Positions 25,327 to 34,235 of a stretch of DNA of 64,000 nucleotides are shown here, piece after piece. Within the stretch, counting starts at the first letter, position 1, and the number at the start of each line of letters is the position of its first letter. The stretch is taken from assembly GCA_024655885.1 (NCBI GenBank), contig JANLFN010000011.1, positions 40,785-104,784 of the forward strand, read 5' to 3'. The notes beneath the pieces were generated by a model, which did not search any database, was not told the DNA's origin, and worked only from the letters and a program-made list of their open reading frames with translations. Source of the DNA: Eubacteriales bacterium. Its GTDB lineage: Bacteria > Bacillota > Clostridia > Acetivibrionales > JANLFN01. The position numbers and the translations under genes were made by a program.

Positions 25327-28300
25327 ATGAAGCTACACATCAGGATTTACTCTATACTGGCAGCCTTTGCCGTTGCGGTGCAGGCGCTTTTTCCTGCAGC
25401 TGCATGGCCGGCGGGTACCTATACCATACCCAGGCCGGAAAATTTCGATGTAAAAATGGTCAACGGGCAATACAATATTGTCTATGACAAAAACGAATTC
25501 AAGCATAAGGTCACTCTCAAGTGGACTCAAACGGATGACTCGGCCAACCAGGCCAACGACATTTCGGATTACGGGCCCATTGTGCAGAAGGGCTACAGGG
25601 TATATACGTCCACAAACAATGTGAACTTTAACCTTTATCCCCAGGATATTTCATGGGGGTCAACCGGAGAGGAAATCAGCCTGAACCTGGACAGCGACGG
25701 CATTAACCCGCTGAAGTCGGGAACCATCTATTATGCACGGGTACAGGCATTCCACCGGCACATCGACCCTGCCAGCGGCAAAGAGACGGTCCATGAATCG
25801 GTTTACGCGACAACCATGTTTATGACGGCCATCGATGTGGCGGTGGTCCCTTTAGGCACCGACCAGATAGAAATCGACTGGGATGACGTGAAATACAACG
25901 GGAAAAGAATCGACTATGATATCGATATCTCTGAGAGCAAGGATTTCGCCACCTATCAGACCTACTCGGTGAGAGAACAGAATATAAGCAGCTCGGGGCC
26001 GGTCATTCCCGTGCCCGGAACCGCAGGAGGAAACGGCAAATTGAAATTTGTTGTAAAAGGGAGCGATTTCGGGACGCGGCCCGGCACCATCTACTATGTC
26101 AGGGTGAAGCCTAAAAATGTGGTTTCCCAGATAAGGTACAGGCCGGAGAGCGATACGGCGGTGGGATACACCAACATTATCGCCACCATGGTAAGGCTGT
26201 CCCAGGAATGGTGGAGAATTGACTGGAATCCCATCACCGAATCCTCCCTGGGGTCAGGGCAGACGGTCCGGTATTCCATAAAAAGGGGGATACTTTCCCA
26301 GCCCAACCTTCCGCCGGTTACCATTGCCTCAGACATCATCGACAGCAAGTATCCCGTCAATGTAACCGGGGGGGACTACTATTATATTGTGGTGGCCGAG
26401 GTGAAGGACCAGTTCGGGAACGACATCCCTGACGGGATACAGTCCGCCTGGCTGAAGGCGGTGGAAGAGGAAACGCCTTCACGGCCTCCGGTGCCGGATT
26501 TGCGGGATGAGATAAGAAAATACTACCCGGACGGCGATATCCTCTATTCGTATACCGACAGTGAAAATTTAAAGCCGGATGAGGTCACCGTGGCCTGGAT
26601 GACGCCCAAGCTTTCGGATGGGACCACGGATACCGGCACCCTTTACGATATATGGCTGCTGACCAACCCGGCGGACATTGACAACGATAACGTACCCAAG
26701 GTGAAGGAGGATTACAGCGTGGGGTCCGATTCTGCCTCAAAATACCTGGAAATCGTGGCAGGAGACAAGGCTGTAAGCGAATACACCTTTACCGGCCTAA
26801 GCCCCAATACCACTTATTACTTGAAGATAAAAGCCAAGAAATACTTTACGGTCAATGAAAACGGCTCTCTTGTGAACAAGGCTTTTGAGTCAGAGCCCGC
26901 TTTAAAGGTGATTGTGACACCGTCAGGGGGGCCTATTAACCAGCCCGAAGCGTCTGCAAGGCCTCCATTAAAGATAAAGACCATCGACCCCGGCAATAAA
27001 GAGGATGTGGATAAAAACAGCGTCCGCATCCAGTGGTATAACGACTGGTGGGAACACTGGGACAGCAATACCCAAAAGTGGTCGGTTACCGAAGCGGTAT
27101 ACCAGCCGGGAGATCCAAATTTCAGGCATATTGTCTATGACAGCGGCGTGACCTTCCGGGTGGGATATGTCCAGTACCAGGACGGCATGGACTACGAGAC
27201 CATTAAAGACCTTCCCACCCTTTCGGAAGTCATCCCCAACGACGTCAGCAAGGTGACCCAGGAGTACAACCTTCAGGGACTGGAGCCCAACACCACCTAT
27301 GTGGTGTGGCTGAAAGCGGTGAGAACGGTGGAACAGGGGGTAGACCTGGTTTCCGAACCCTCCGACCCCATTATTGTGGTTACAAAGCCGGAGATAACCG
27401 AGCCTGTGGAGAAGCCCACAGTCCCAAATTTCTATTACAGCCTTGCGGGGGACACCTATGTGGACCTGCAGTGGAATGTGGTGCAGGGCTATACCTATTA
27501 CATAAAATATTCCACCACCGACGACATCCAGACAGCTCAGAACACCATCACCGTCACACCTTCCGAGCTCCTGCAGTCCACGGTATGCAGGATAAAGGGA
27601 CTGAGCCAGAATACCACCTACTATTTCTGGATACAGGCCGACTCTGCAGGGAAAAATATGGAAGAAGGCCTGTCCCTGTGGAGCGATTCCTATCTTGTAA
27701 AGACTTCACCTTACCTGGCCCCCGACGCTCCCACGGGTTTTGGAGTGAAAAATACCGAGGATGCCGTGCAGAAGAACAGCATTACCTTTGAATGGGTGCA
27801 GGTGGATGGACTGGAATATATCCTGGAACTGGCCTCAGACATAAACTTTCAGGATTTGAAGGAGTATAAGGCGGGAGCTGTGGGGGAATTCAAGGTGGAG
27901 GGCCTTAAATCCAACTTCAGGTATTACGCCCGGCTGTATGCCTATGACCCGGCCAAACAGCTGAAATCCCTTCCTACCCAGGTGATTACCGTCAGGACTG
28001 CCAAGAGCGGGGATGATTATGATTCGGATGAGAATACCGAAAATGTACTTACGGGACCCTTTGTCACCGAAAGCTTCTCAAACGGGATATGGTCTTTCAA
28101 GGTGACCGGCGCCAATGCGGTGAGGCTTATACAGAAAGTGCAAAGCGACAGTGCCCTGGACTATACCTTCGACCTGTCCCAACCGCCCGCCAACACCACA
28201 CAAAAAGTCATTACGGTTTCGGACAGCGTTTTCAGGGCCCTTTCAAACCTGAAGGAAAACATTATTATCGATTCAGGCTATGTAAAGTGCACCATAAGGC

Positions 28301-29097
28301 CGGATGTGTTCAACACCGAGCAGGTCCGGAAATTGCAGAAGGATAGCGGCGACTTCGACATTCAGATCACCATTACCGATGACAGCAAGGTGGGCAGTTC
28401 ACCCCAGACCGGGCTGAAATACAAGACCAAGACCACCAATATCCTCATCAGTGCGGTCAATGGGGGGGAGACCGTCAGGATCGGGTCCTTGAACCGCCCG
28501 TTAAAGCTGTCCTTCCTTTATACGGAAGAGAATTTTTTTAAGAACGATGTGGCCGCAGGCTTCTCCTATGACCCGGACAGCGGGAAATGGGTGGAGCACA
28601 AGCTGGAAGCCTATTACGACGGAACGCTCAAAAAGGGCTATGCCTCCTTTGACGTGGACACCCCGGGCAGGGCCGCGGTCATGGCAAAAACGGGGGATTA
28701 CGCGGATATTTATGACGACGGGGCGCGCTCCCAGATCATGAGCATCGCTTCCAGATATAATCTGAAAAGTGTGGATGCCTCCAGTTTTCGTCCTCTGGAC
28801 AATATGACCCTGGAGGAAGCGGTTAAAATTATGATGGACATCCTGGGATACGATTACGGCAGCGACTACGGGACTGTGGCGGTAAAAGCGGGATTTATAA
28901 GTCCTTCCAGGATGGAGCAGATGGAGACGGATTGTACCAAAAAGGAGCTGCTGCAAATGATAGACAAATTGCAGAAAAGGCTAACCGGCAGCGAAGCTCC
29001 GGCCAGGGATTTCACCAGTGAGGATGACGGGCCTGTTACCAGGGGAGAAGCTATGGTGGAGCTGTATACCATGCTTAAGGACATAGGCGAAATATAA
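25327..29097 (+). CDS. Secreted Fn3-repeat protein, paralogue of the preceding one
   Basis: A 1256-residue exported protein starting at the ATG at 25327 behind AGAGGGG; a longer frame from 25270 overlaps the upstream gene and lacks a good ribosome site. The signal peptide ends near AAAWPAG (about residue 28). At least five Fn3-like units follow, each with a core Trp and a G-LxPNTTYYxxI turn (for example about 490-510, 645-665 and 755-775). Residues about 907-1072 match the unknown domain of the preceding protein (TFDLS/SISLSP block, VIRPD/TIRPD motif). The C-terminal ~110 residues resemble degenerate SLH (MTLEEAVKIMMDILG..., VTRGEAMVELYTML). The gap to the upstream gene is 40 bp, so co-transcription is likely. 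Confidence 0.85.
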   Translation: MKLHIRIYSILAAFAVAVQALFPAAAWPAGTYTIPRPENFDVKMVNGQYNIVYDKNEFKHKVTLKWTQTDDSANQANDISDYGPIVQKGYRVYTSTNNVNFNLYPQDISWGSTGEEISLNLDSDGINPLKSGTIYYARVQAFHRHIDPASGKETVHESVYATTMFMTAIDVAVVPLGTDQIEIDWDDVKYNGKRIDYDIDISESKDFATYQTYSVREQNISSSGPVIPVPGTAGGNGKLKFVVKGSDFGTRPGTIYYVRVKPKNVVSQIRYRPESDTAVGYTNIIATMVRLSQEWWRIDWNPITESSLGSGQTVRYSIKRGILSQPNLPPVTIASDIIDSKYPVNVTGGDYYYIVVAEVKDQFGNDIPDGIQSAWLKAVEEETPSRPPVPDLRDEIRKYYPDGDILYSYTDSENLKPDEVTVAWMTPKLSDGTTDTGTLYDIWLLTNPADIDNDNVPKVKEDYSVGSDSASKYLEIVAGDKAVSEYTFTGLSPNTTYYLKIKAKKYFTVNENGSLVNKAFESEPALKVIVTPSGGPINQPEASARPPLKIKTIDPGNKEDVDKNSVRIQWYNDWWEHWDSNTQKWSVTEAVYQPGDPNFRHIVYDSGVTFRVGYVQYQDGMDYETIKDLPTLSEVIPNDVSKVTQEYNLQGLEPNTTYVVWLKAVRTVEQGVDLVSEPSDPIIVVTKPEITEPVEKPTVPNFYYSLAGDTYVDLQWNVVQGYTYYIKYSTTDDIQTAQNTITVTPSELLQSTVCRIKGLSQNTTYYFWIQADSAGKNMEEGLSLWSDSYLVKTSPYLAPDAPTGFGVKNTEDAVQKNSITFEWVQVDGLEYILELASDINFQDLKEYKAGAVGEFKVEGLKSNFRYYARLYAYDPAKQLKSLPTQVITVRTAKSGDDYDSDENTENVLTGPFVTESFSNGIWSFKVTGANAVRLIQKVQSDSALDYTFDLSQPPANTTQKVITVSDSVFRALSNLKENIIIDSGYVKCTIRPDVFNTEQVRKLQKDSGDFDIQITITDDSKVGSSPQTGLKYKTKTTNILISAVNGGETVRIGSLNRPLKLSFLYTEENFFKNDVAAGFSYDPDSGKWVEHKLEAYYDGTLKKGYASFDVDTPGRAAVMAKTGDYADIYDDGARSQIMSIASRYNLKSVDASSFRPLDNMTLEEAVKIMMDILGYDYGSDYGTVAVKAGFISPSRMEQMETDCTKKELLQMIDKLQKRLTGSEAPARDFTSEDDGPVTRGEAMVELYTMLKDIGEI

Positions 29098-29165
29098 TGT
29101 AGGCAGCAGGTTGAAGTATTTCCTGGCAGAAAATCAAGGTTAAGGTTGTAGAAGGAGATATGACG

Positions 29166-30005
29166 GTGAAAAAATCAGTTCTATCCATGGTTATCGCAAC
29201 AATATTTTGTCTTATGGGCAATACGGCCTTTGCCCACGGCGTTATTTACGACCAGAAAATGGTAGGCGAAAATACCCTCAGGGTCACCCTGAAATGGAGT
29301 GATCCCCAGGTAAAAAAGGTCATCGTTATAAGTTCGTATACTGTGCGTGAGGGCAAGTATATCGATATGGCGTATGAGATAAAGGACAGTGGGAAGGCCT
29401 CAAATATAAAGGACTTTGACTTGAGAAGCTTTCTCCCCCCGGTCTGCATAAGGCTTCATGATATAAGCGATTATAACAGGCCTGTTTTTGCGGATTTAAA
29501 GGAACACTATGCGGAACCCTATGTGCACCATCTCCATGACGCCGGAATTATCAACGGCAAAACCGAAAGCCTGTTCTATCCGGAGGACAGGCTCACCAGG
29601 GCGGAGTTTATGGCTATCATGGTCAAGGCCTTAAAGCTTGGCGGTACGGCGCAAGACCCTCAAGAGTACAAGGATATAGAAGGCCACTGGGCAAAGGACG
29701 CTTTGCTTGTGGCGGTCAAAAACGGCTTGATCACCGGTTATCCCGACAAGACACTGCGCCCGGACGACCCTGTGACTTTGGCACAGGTGAGCACTGTCCT
29801 CTCGCGGGCCTTTACTTTTAAAAACATGAAAAACGGGATCTATGACAAGTTAAAGCAGGGCGTATGGTATAGCGATTATATAAAGAAAATGTTCGATGCC
29901 GGTATATTGAAAACCAGCGACAAACTGTATGAAAGCTTCAACGGACAAAGCAGCATAAGCAGGGCGGACTGCGCAATGATGGTCAGCCGTGCGATGACAA
30001 GGTAA
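29166..30005 (+). CDS. Small surface protein with three SLH domains
   Basis: A 279-residue exported protein. Signal peptide MKKSVLSMVIATIFCLMGNTAFAHG, then a ~85-residue beta-rich domain, then three SLH domains: FADLKEHYAEPYVHHLHDAG... (about 107-160), YKDIEGHWAKDALLVAVKNG... (about 168-218) and VWYSDYIKKMFDAG... (about 234-278). The second has the classical TRAE-like/ITGYPDKTLRPDDPVT features. I favour GTG at 29166, eight bases after AAGGAG; ATG at 29160 is only two bases from it. It closes the surface locus and is followed by a terminator. The N-terminal domain is not recognised; it may anchor or cap the neighbouring large proteins. Confidence 0.88.
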   Translation: MKKSVLSMVIATIFCLMGNTAFAHGVIYDQKMVGENTLRVTLKWSDPQVKKVIVISSYTVREGKYIDMAYEIKDSGKASNIKDFDLRSFLPPVCIRLHDISDYNRPVFADLKEHYAEPYVHHLHDAGIINGKTESLFYPEDRLTRAEFMAIMVKALKLGGTAQDPQEYKDIEGHWAKDALLVAVKNGLITGYPDKTLRPDDPVTLAQVSTVLSRAFTFKNMKNGIYDKLKQGVWYSDYIKKMFDAGILKTSDKLYESFNGQSSISRADCAMMVSRAMTR

Positions 30006-30006
30006 G

Positions 30007-30040
30007 GGGATACCCCTTGCCGGACAGGGGGATTCCTTTT
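30007..30040 (+). terminator. Intrinsic terminator of the surface locus
   Basis: A ten-position stem, GGGATACCCC against GGGGGATTCC with one mismatch and one G-U pair, a ten-base loop and TTTT, two bases after the SLH gene's stop codon. Confidence 0.65.
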
Positions 30041-30250
30041 GCCAAAAATGTTTTTCCCAACAATTGGAAGAAATGAACGCGGCAAACTTTTTAGCCATAA
30101 AAGTCAACATAATGCATATATATTTGGAGGGGGAATTAAATTACATTCTTAAGATATAACAGGCAGTCAGCAAAAATATTGCATGTATATCCCCATATTT
30201 AAACGGCAATAATTTTATTAGATTTTAGAACAATTTAAGGGGGTATACAA

Positions 30251-30552
30251 ATGAAAAAATCTTATTATGTCTACTGCTCTCTCATAGTATTGACCATTAT
30301 TTTTTCATTATACTGCCTTAAATCATATTATACGGCAGGTGCAAGCTTGTCTTTGCCGGAATGGAAAGGGCCGAGGTGGAAGGCATAAGAGACGGCAGCC
30401 TCATAAGCCTATCGGCTTATTCTCCCCTTTTAAAAGACAGCATCAAGGTCAGGGGTAAAAGGGTAAATATTAATCTGGCTGCAAGATATAGCGCTTTTGA
30501 AGATAAAACATACATATGGCTTGCATCCCCTGTAATAACGACGGAATATTGA
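30251..30552 (+). pseudogene. ywmB: Relic of ywmB, internally deleted and frameshifted
   Basis: Two frames make up this relic. From ATG 30251 (GGGGG upstream) runs a signal-anchor-like start, MKKSYYVYCSLIVLTIIFSL, which then reads to a stop at 30388. From about 30340 another frame reads VFAGMERAEVEGIRDGSLISLSAYSP and ends in LASPVITTEY. The ending matches that of Bacillus YwmB as I remember it (...TPIVTTEY), and the position just upstream of murA and spoIID is the ywmB position in Bacillus. A complete YwmB has about 240 residues, so roughly 130 central codons are gone and the two ends are out of frame. A sequencing error could explain the frameshift but not the deletion. Confidence 0.65.
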
Positions 30553-30653
30553 CCTGTGGGGCGTAGGTGGTAATTGGGAACAGCTTAAGGGAAACAGACG
30601 GAATAAGGGATCATAGATTACACAAAAGACAATAGACGAAAGGAAGAAATTAT

Positions 30654-31913
30654 GTGTCCAGATTTATTATAAACGCAGGAAAACCGTTAAAAGGAAGAGT
30701 CAGGGTAAGTGGGGCAAAAAATTCGGTACTACCTATCATTGCGGCATCTTTATTAACCGATGGACAAAGTGTTTTTGAAGAAATTCCTTATTTAAATGAT
30801 GTCAGGGTCATGTGCGATTTGCTGAAATCACTGGGGGCCAGTGTAGATTTTTTAGAAAACAGGACCAAACTGAGAATAGATCCCGGCAGGATAACCAATG
30901 CCACGACGCCTTATGAGCTTGTAAACAAACTCAGGGCTTCCTTCCTGGTCATGGGACCCCTTCTGGCCAGGGAAGGCATTGCAAGGATATCCCTTCCGGG
31001 AGGATGCGCCATTGGCTCACGGCCGGTAGATCTGCATTTGAAAGGACTTTCCGCCATGGGGGCGGAGATTGTACAGGAACACGGGTATATTGAGGCCAGG
31101 ACAAAGGGCAGGCTCAAGGGAGGAAAAATATACCTGGATTTTCCCAGCGTAGGGGCGACTGAAAATATCATGATGGCGGCTGTGCTGGCCAATGGACAGA
31201 CCATCATTGAAAATGCCGCTATTGAACCGGAAATTGTCGATTTAGCTACATATTTGACTGCCATGGGTGCAGATGTGAGGGGAGCCGGCACCGATACCAT
31301 TAAAATCATGGGGGTAAACAGCCTGAAGGGTTCCACTCATGCGGTTATACCCGATAGGATCGAGGCGGGCACCTATATGGTAGCTGCTGTCATTACAGGA
31401 GGCGATGTAATCATTGATAATGTAGTCCCGGACCACCTGAAGCCTGTGAGCGCTAAGCTGCGGGAAGCAGGGGTGGAAATTTCCGAAGAGCTCACAAGCA
31501 TCCATGTCTGTGCAGGCGGGCGCGTAAAAGCGCTGGATATCAAGACCCATCCCTACCCGGGCTTCCCTACGGACATGCAGGCCCAGATGACCGCCCTGAT
31601 GAGCAAAGCGGAGGGCACCAGCATGATTATTGAAACCATTTTTGAAAACAGGTTTATGCATGTAAGCGAGCTGAAAAGAATGGGAGCCAACATAAAAATC
31701 GAAGGCAGAAGCGCTATTATTGAAGGAAAACAGGAGCTTTTAGGCGCACAGGTCAAGGCCACGGATTTGAGGGCGGGGGCCGCGCTGGTCCTTGCGGGAC
31801 TTGGGGCGGAAGGGACCACCGAAATAGCGGACATTGAGCATATTGACAGGGGATATGTAAAAATTGATGAAAAGCTGAATGCGCTGGGAGCGGATATAAA
31901 AAGGGTGGAATAG
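30654..31913 (+). CDS. murA: UDP-N-acetylglucosamine 1-carboxyvinyltransferase
   Basis: MurA adds enolpyruvate from PEP to UDP-GlcNAc, the first committed step of peptidoglycan synthesis, in the cytosol. The 419-residue protein has the usual length. Lys22 in GAKNS and the fosfomycin-target Cys118 in [17 protein letters not shown] are present, so it should be active and fosfomycin-sensitive. The start is GTG at 30654 behind AAAGGAAG; an overlapping ATG two bases earlier is out of frame. Its place before spoIID matches the Bacillus copy that sits next to the sporulation cluster. Another murA copy may exist elsewhere, as is common in Firmicutes. Confidence 0.97.
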   Translation: MSRFIINAGKPLKGRVRVSGAKNSVLPIIAASLLTDGQSVFEEIPYLNDVRVMCDLLKSLGASVDFLENRTKLRIDPGRITNATTPYELVNKLRASFLVMGPLLAREGIARISLPGGCAIGSRPVDLHLKGLSAMGAEIVQEHGYIEARTKGRLKGGKIYLDFPSVGATENIMMAAVLANGQTIIENAAIEPEIVDLATYLTAMGADVRGAGTDTIKIMGVNSLKGSTHAVIPDRIEAGTYMVAAVITGGDVIIDNVVPDHLKPVSAKLREAGVEISEELTSIHVCAGGRVKALDIKTHPYPGFPTDMQAQMTALMSKAEGTSMIIETIFENRFMHVSELKRMGANIKIEGRSAIIEGKQELLGAQVKATDLRAGAALVLAGLGAEGTTEIADIEHIDRGYVKIDEKLNALGADIKRVE

Positions 31914-31947
31914 GTATAAAACAGCGGTCCGTGAATATATTTTATAC

Positions 31948-32967
31948 ATGAAAAAAGTTGCTTTTTATATTCTCTGGATGCTGATAATCGTCATACTGCT
32001 GCCCTTATTGATTGTAAAGGGCTGTACTTCCATTCCCGGGGATCTCTCTTCCAAAAGCCCCCCAGAGGATGTTAAAATTAAAGTTTACATAAAACAAGAA
32101 AACAGGATTCAGGAAATGGGACTGGAGGAGTATATCAAAGGTGTGGTTGCGGCTGAAATGCCTGCGGAGTTTAACACCGAAGCGTTGAAAGCACAGGCTG
32201 TGGCGGCCAGGACATACTCTTTCGGCCGCATTGAAAAGGTATTTTCCTCCCAGGGGGACGCCCATCCCGGGGCGGATGTGTGTACCGACTCCGCTCATTG
32301 CCAGGCCTGGGCCAGCAGGGAAAGCATGATGAAAAAGTGGGGAATCTTTGCGGGAATAAAAAATTGGAACAAAATTGCCAGGGCGGTGAATGATACCAAA
32401 GGAGTCATCATTACGTACAATCACGCCATAGCCAATCCGGTTTTTCACTCCAACAGCGGCGGCAAGACCGAAAATGCAGAAGAGGTATGGGAGGGCACTG
32501 AGGTGCCCTACCTTAGAAGTGTGCCCAGTGAAGGGGAAGATGCCAGCCCTGACTACAAATATACCGTATCCGTTAAAACGGAGGAATTCTTAGATAAGCT
32601 TAAAAATGCCTATCCTGAGTTTACAATAAAAAGCAAGGATGTTTTAAAGGACATCCATATTCTTTCTTATACGGCCGGCGGAAGAGTAAAAGATATTCAA
32701 ATCGGCAACATCACCTTAAAAGGAGTAGACGTAAGGAAAATATTTTCCTTGAGGTCCGCCAATTTTAAAATAGAAAAAGGGGAGGACGACAGTTTAAAGA
32801 TAACCACCCTGGGCTACGGGCACGGCGTGGGTATGAGCCAGTGGGGTGCCAATTATCTTGCCCAAAAGGGCGGAATGTACGAAGAGATTATAAAGTACTA
32901 TTACCAGGGTGTGGAGCTGGACACAGTGAGCCATTGGATGTCCAAAGACAAGCAGGACGGCCGTTGA
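31948..32967 (+). CDS. spoIID: Stage II sporulation protein D, lytic transglycosylase
   Basis: SpoIID cleaves glycan strands whose stem peptides have been removed by SpoIIP, driving engulfment of the forespore. The 339-residue protein has one N-terminal membrane anchor (about 7-28) and an outside catalytic domain. Glu70 in GVVAAEMPAEF is at the position of the catalytic glutamate of the family. Cys112 and Cys118 (VCTDSAHCQAW) match the zinc-binding cysteine pair known from clostridial SpoIID. The C-terminal GYGHGVGMSQWGA motif is also present. No Shine-Dalgarno is visible before the ATG, unusual for this region. It lies 34 bp after murA. Confidence 0.96.
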   Translation: MKKVAFYILWMLIIVILLPLLIVKGCTSIPGDLSSKSPPEDVKIKVYIKQENRIQEMGLEEYIKGVVAAEMPAEFNTEALKAQAVAARTYSFGRIEKVFSSQGDAHPGADVCTDSAHCQAWASRESMMKKWGIFAGIKNWNKIARAVNDTKGVIITYNHAIANPVFHSNSGGKTENAEEVWEGTEVPYLRSVPSEGEDASPDYKYTVSVKTEEFLDKLKNAYPEFTIKSKDVLKDIHILSYTAGGRVKDIQIGNITLKGVDVRKIFSLRSANFKIEKGEDDSLKITTLGYGHGVGMSQWGANYLAQKGGMYEEIIKYYYQGVELDTVSHWMSKDKQDGR

Positions 32968-33005
32968 TTGCAGCCTCTCAATTTTCAATATTTTTCTAAC
33001 TCCAT

Positions 33006-33034
33006 GTATAATGTTGCCATTGGCGGTAACAATA
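33006..33034 (+). promoter_or_regulatory. Predicted sigma-F promoter of spoIIQ
   Basis: GTATA (33006-33010) and GGTAACAATA (33025-33034), 14 bases apart, fit every defined position of the sigma-F pattern GYWTA ... GGNRANANTW. In Bacillus spoIIQ is a forespore sigma-F gene. The start point would be near 33040, downstream of the ATG at 33039, which favours the GTG start at 33054. Confidence 0.65.
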
Positions 33035-33053
33035 ATATATGGAGGTGGAAAAT

Positions 33054-33893
33054 GTGAATATTAAAAAGTTATTTCCGGAAGATAAGATTACAAAAAAAGG
33101 CTTGTTGGAATTTTTAGATAAGAAAGGGTTTTACATTGTTTTAGTATTGTGCATAGCAATCGTAGGAGCCACGGCGGTTTTCATAACCACCCACAATGTT
33201 TCTTCGCCCGATACCGAGTTCAGCACACCCAATATCGCTTCTGAAGAACCGGGAGCAAGTTCTGCGGTAAACAATAACCAGGACAAAGCGGTCATGCAGT
33301 CTTCTACAAATACCGCACCAAGCGCCGGCGTTCAAAAACCGGAAGCAGCCAAACCACAGAGCAGCGTGGCAGCCAATACTCCTGCCAAACAGGCGGCGCC
33401 ACAGAAAAATACCGGTGGCACGACCCAGAAAACCAACCCTTCGGGGACAAAAACCAATCTCCCCGAAAAGACCCAGAATTTTATAATGCCTGTGTTTGGA
33501 AGCGTTTCCTTTGACTACGCCCAGGACAGGCTGGTGTATTCCAAGACCCTGGAGGAATGGAGGACACACAGCGGCGTAGATCTGGCAGCCGACCGGGGGA
33601 CTGTGGTTAAGGCGGTAGCTGACGGGGTTGTGAGCGAGATAAAGAATGACCCGAGGCTGGGCATTATCGTTATAATAGACCATCAAAACGGAATAAAAAC
33701 AGTCTATGCAAATCTGGCCGGCGATGACATGGTAAGTCCCAACCAGAAGGTAAAACAGGGGGATGCCATAGGGTGCGTGGGAAATACGGCCAGCTTTGAA
33801 AGTGCCGAGCAGCAGCACCTTCATTTTGAAGTGCTGAAGAATAATGAACCGGTAAACCCCTTGAGCTATTTGCCCAACCAGAAGCAAAGCTGA
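33054..33893 (+). CDS. spoIIQ: SpoIIQ-like M23 (LytM) peptidase
   Basis: A 279-residue protein with one N-terminal membrane helix (about 24-46), a long Pro/Gln/Ala/Thr-rich linker (about 60-140) and a C-terminal LytM domain. By position between spoIID and spoIIID it is the SpoIIQ counterpart, the forespore membrane protein that pairs with SpoIIIAH during engulfment. His172, Asp176 and the H-L-H pair at 255-257 are all kept, so a zinc site can form, unlike Bacillus SpoIIQ. The histidine usual in the YAHL motif is Asn220 (YANL). Start GTG 33054 follows GGAGG by eight bases; an in-frame ATG at 33039 precedes the Shine-Dalgarno. Confidence 0.9.
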   Translation: MNIKKLFPEDKITKKGLLEFLDKKGFYIVLVLCIAIVGATAVFITTHNVSSPDTEFSTPNIASEEPGASSAVNNNQDKAVMQSSTNTAPSAGVQKPEAAKPQSSVAANTPAKQAAPQKNTGGTTQKTNPSGTKTNLPEKTQNFIMPVFGSVSFDYAQDRLVYSKTLEEWRTHSGVDLAADRGTVVKAVADGVVSEIKNDPRLGIIVIIDHQNGIKTVYANLAGDDMVSPNQKVKQGDAIGCVGNTASFESAEQQHLHFEVLKNNEPVNPLSYLPNQKQS

Positions 33894-33902
33894 ATGAATG
33901 CC

Positions 33903-33936
33903 TTGAGTCAATGGGGACGGTTCCACATTGACTCAA
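33903..33936. repeat. REP-like element with GGGGACGGTT core
   Basis: TTGAGTCAAT (33903-33912) and ATTGACTCAA (33927-33936) form a perfect 10-bp inverted repeat around GGGGACGGTTCC, the core shared with 4352-4390 and 41466-41520. It begins right after the spoIIQ stop codon. Confidence 0.65.
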
Positions 33937-34235
33937 TTCATTATCAAATTCATTATCATAGCCCTCTTCACTGAGCTTATCCGTGAATTGAGACACTAAT
34001 CCCATCAGGTGTCCACAGTTTTAAAACAATATTTTGAATAAGTCTCAAGATTATCCTAAGACTTTATCATAAGAAGCCCTTTTAAGGCATAGAATTAGTT
34101 AGAAATAAGTTTATACCCAAGCAAGAAATTGATTTCCAGCTAAATACGGGAAAGCTGTAATGCCGGGATGGAAGGTATTGAGTTGTTGCTTGGAAGAATA
34201 TACTTTAAAAGTATATCAGGTAGGGGGGGCTATAT
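33937..34235. other. spoIIQ-spoIIID intergenic region with palindrome
   Basis: About 300 bases without a gene. ATATACTTT-A-AAAGTATAT at 34198-34216 is a perfect 19-base palindrome 20 bases before the spoIIID start, followed by an AGGGGGGG Shine-Dalgarno at 34222-34229. A similar pair of half-sites lies before fabZ (40949-40973). I found no convincing sigma-E promoter, although one is expected for spoIIID. Confidence 0.45.

Noticed and set aside
31913..31947. Sigma-E-like sequence just before spoIID (GTATAAA, 14 bases, AATATATT)
   Set aside because: The start point would fall on the ATG itself and the -35 fits poorly; AT-rich chance match is likelier.
34170..34205. Sigma-E-like boxes before spoIIID
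   Set aside because: AATATACT fits only six of eight positions, and no -35 lies at the right distance; the site overlaps the perfect palindrome.
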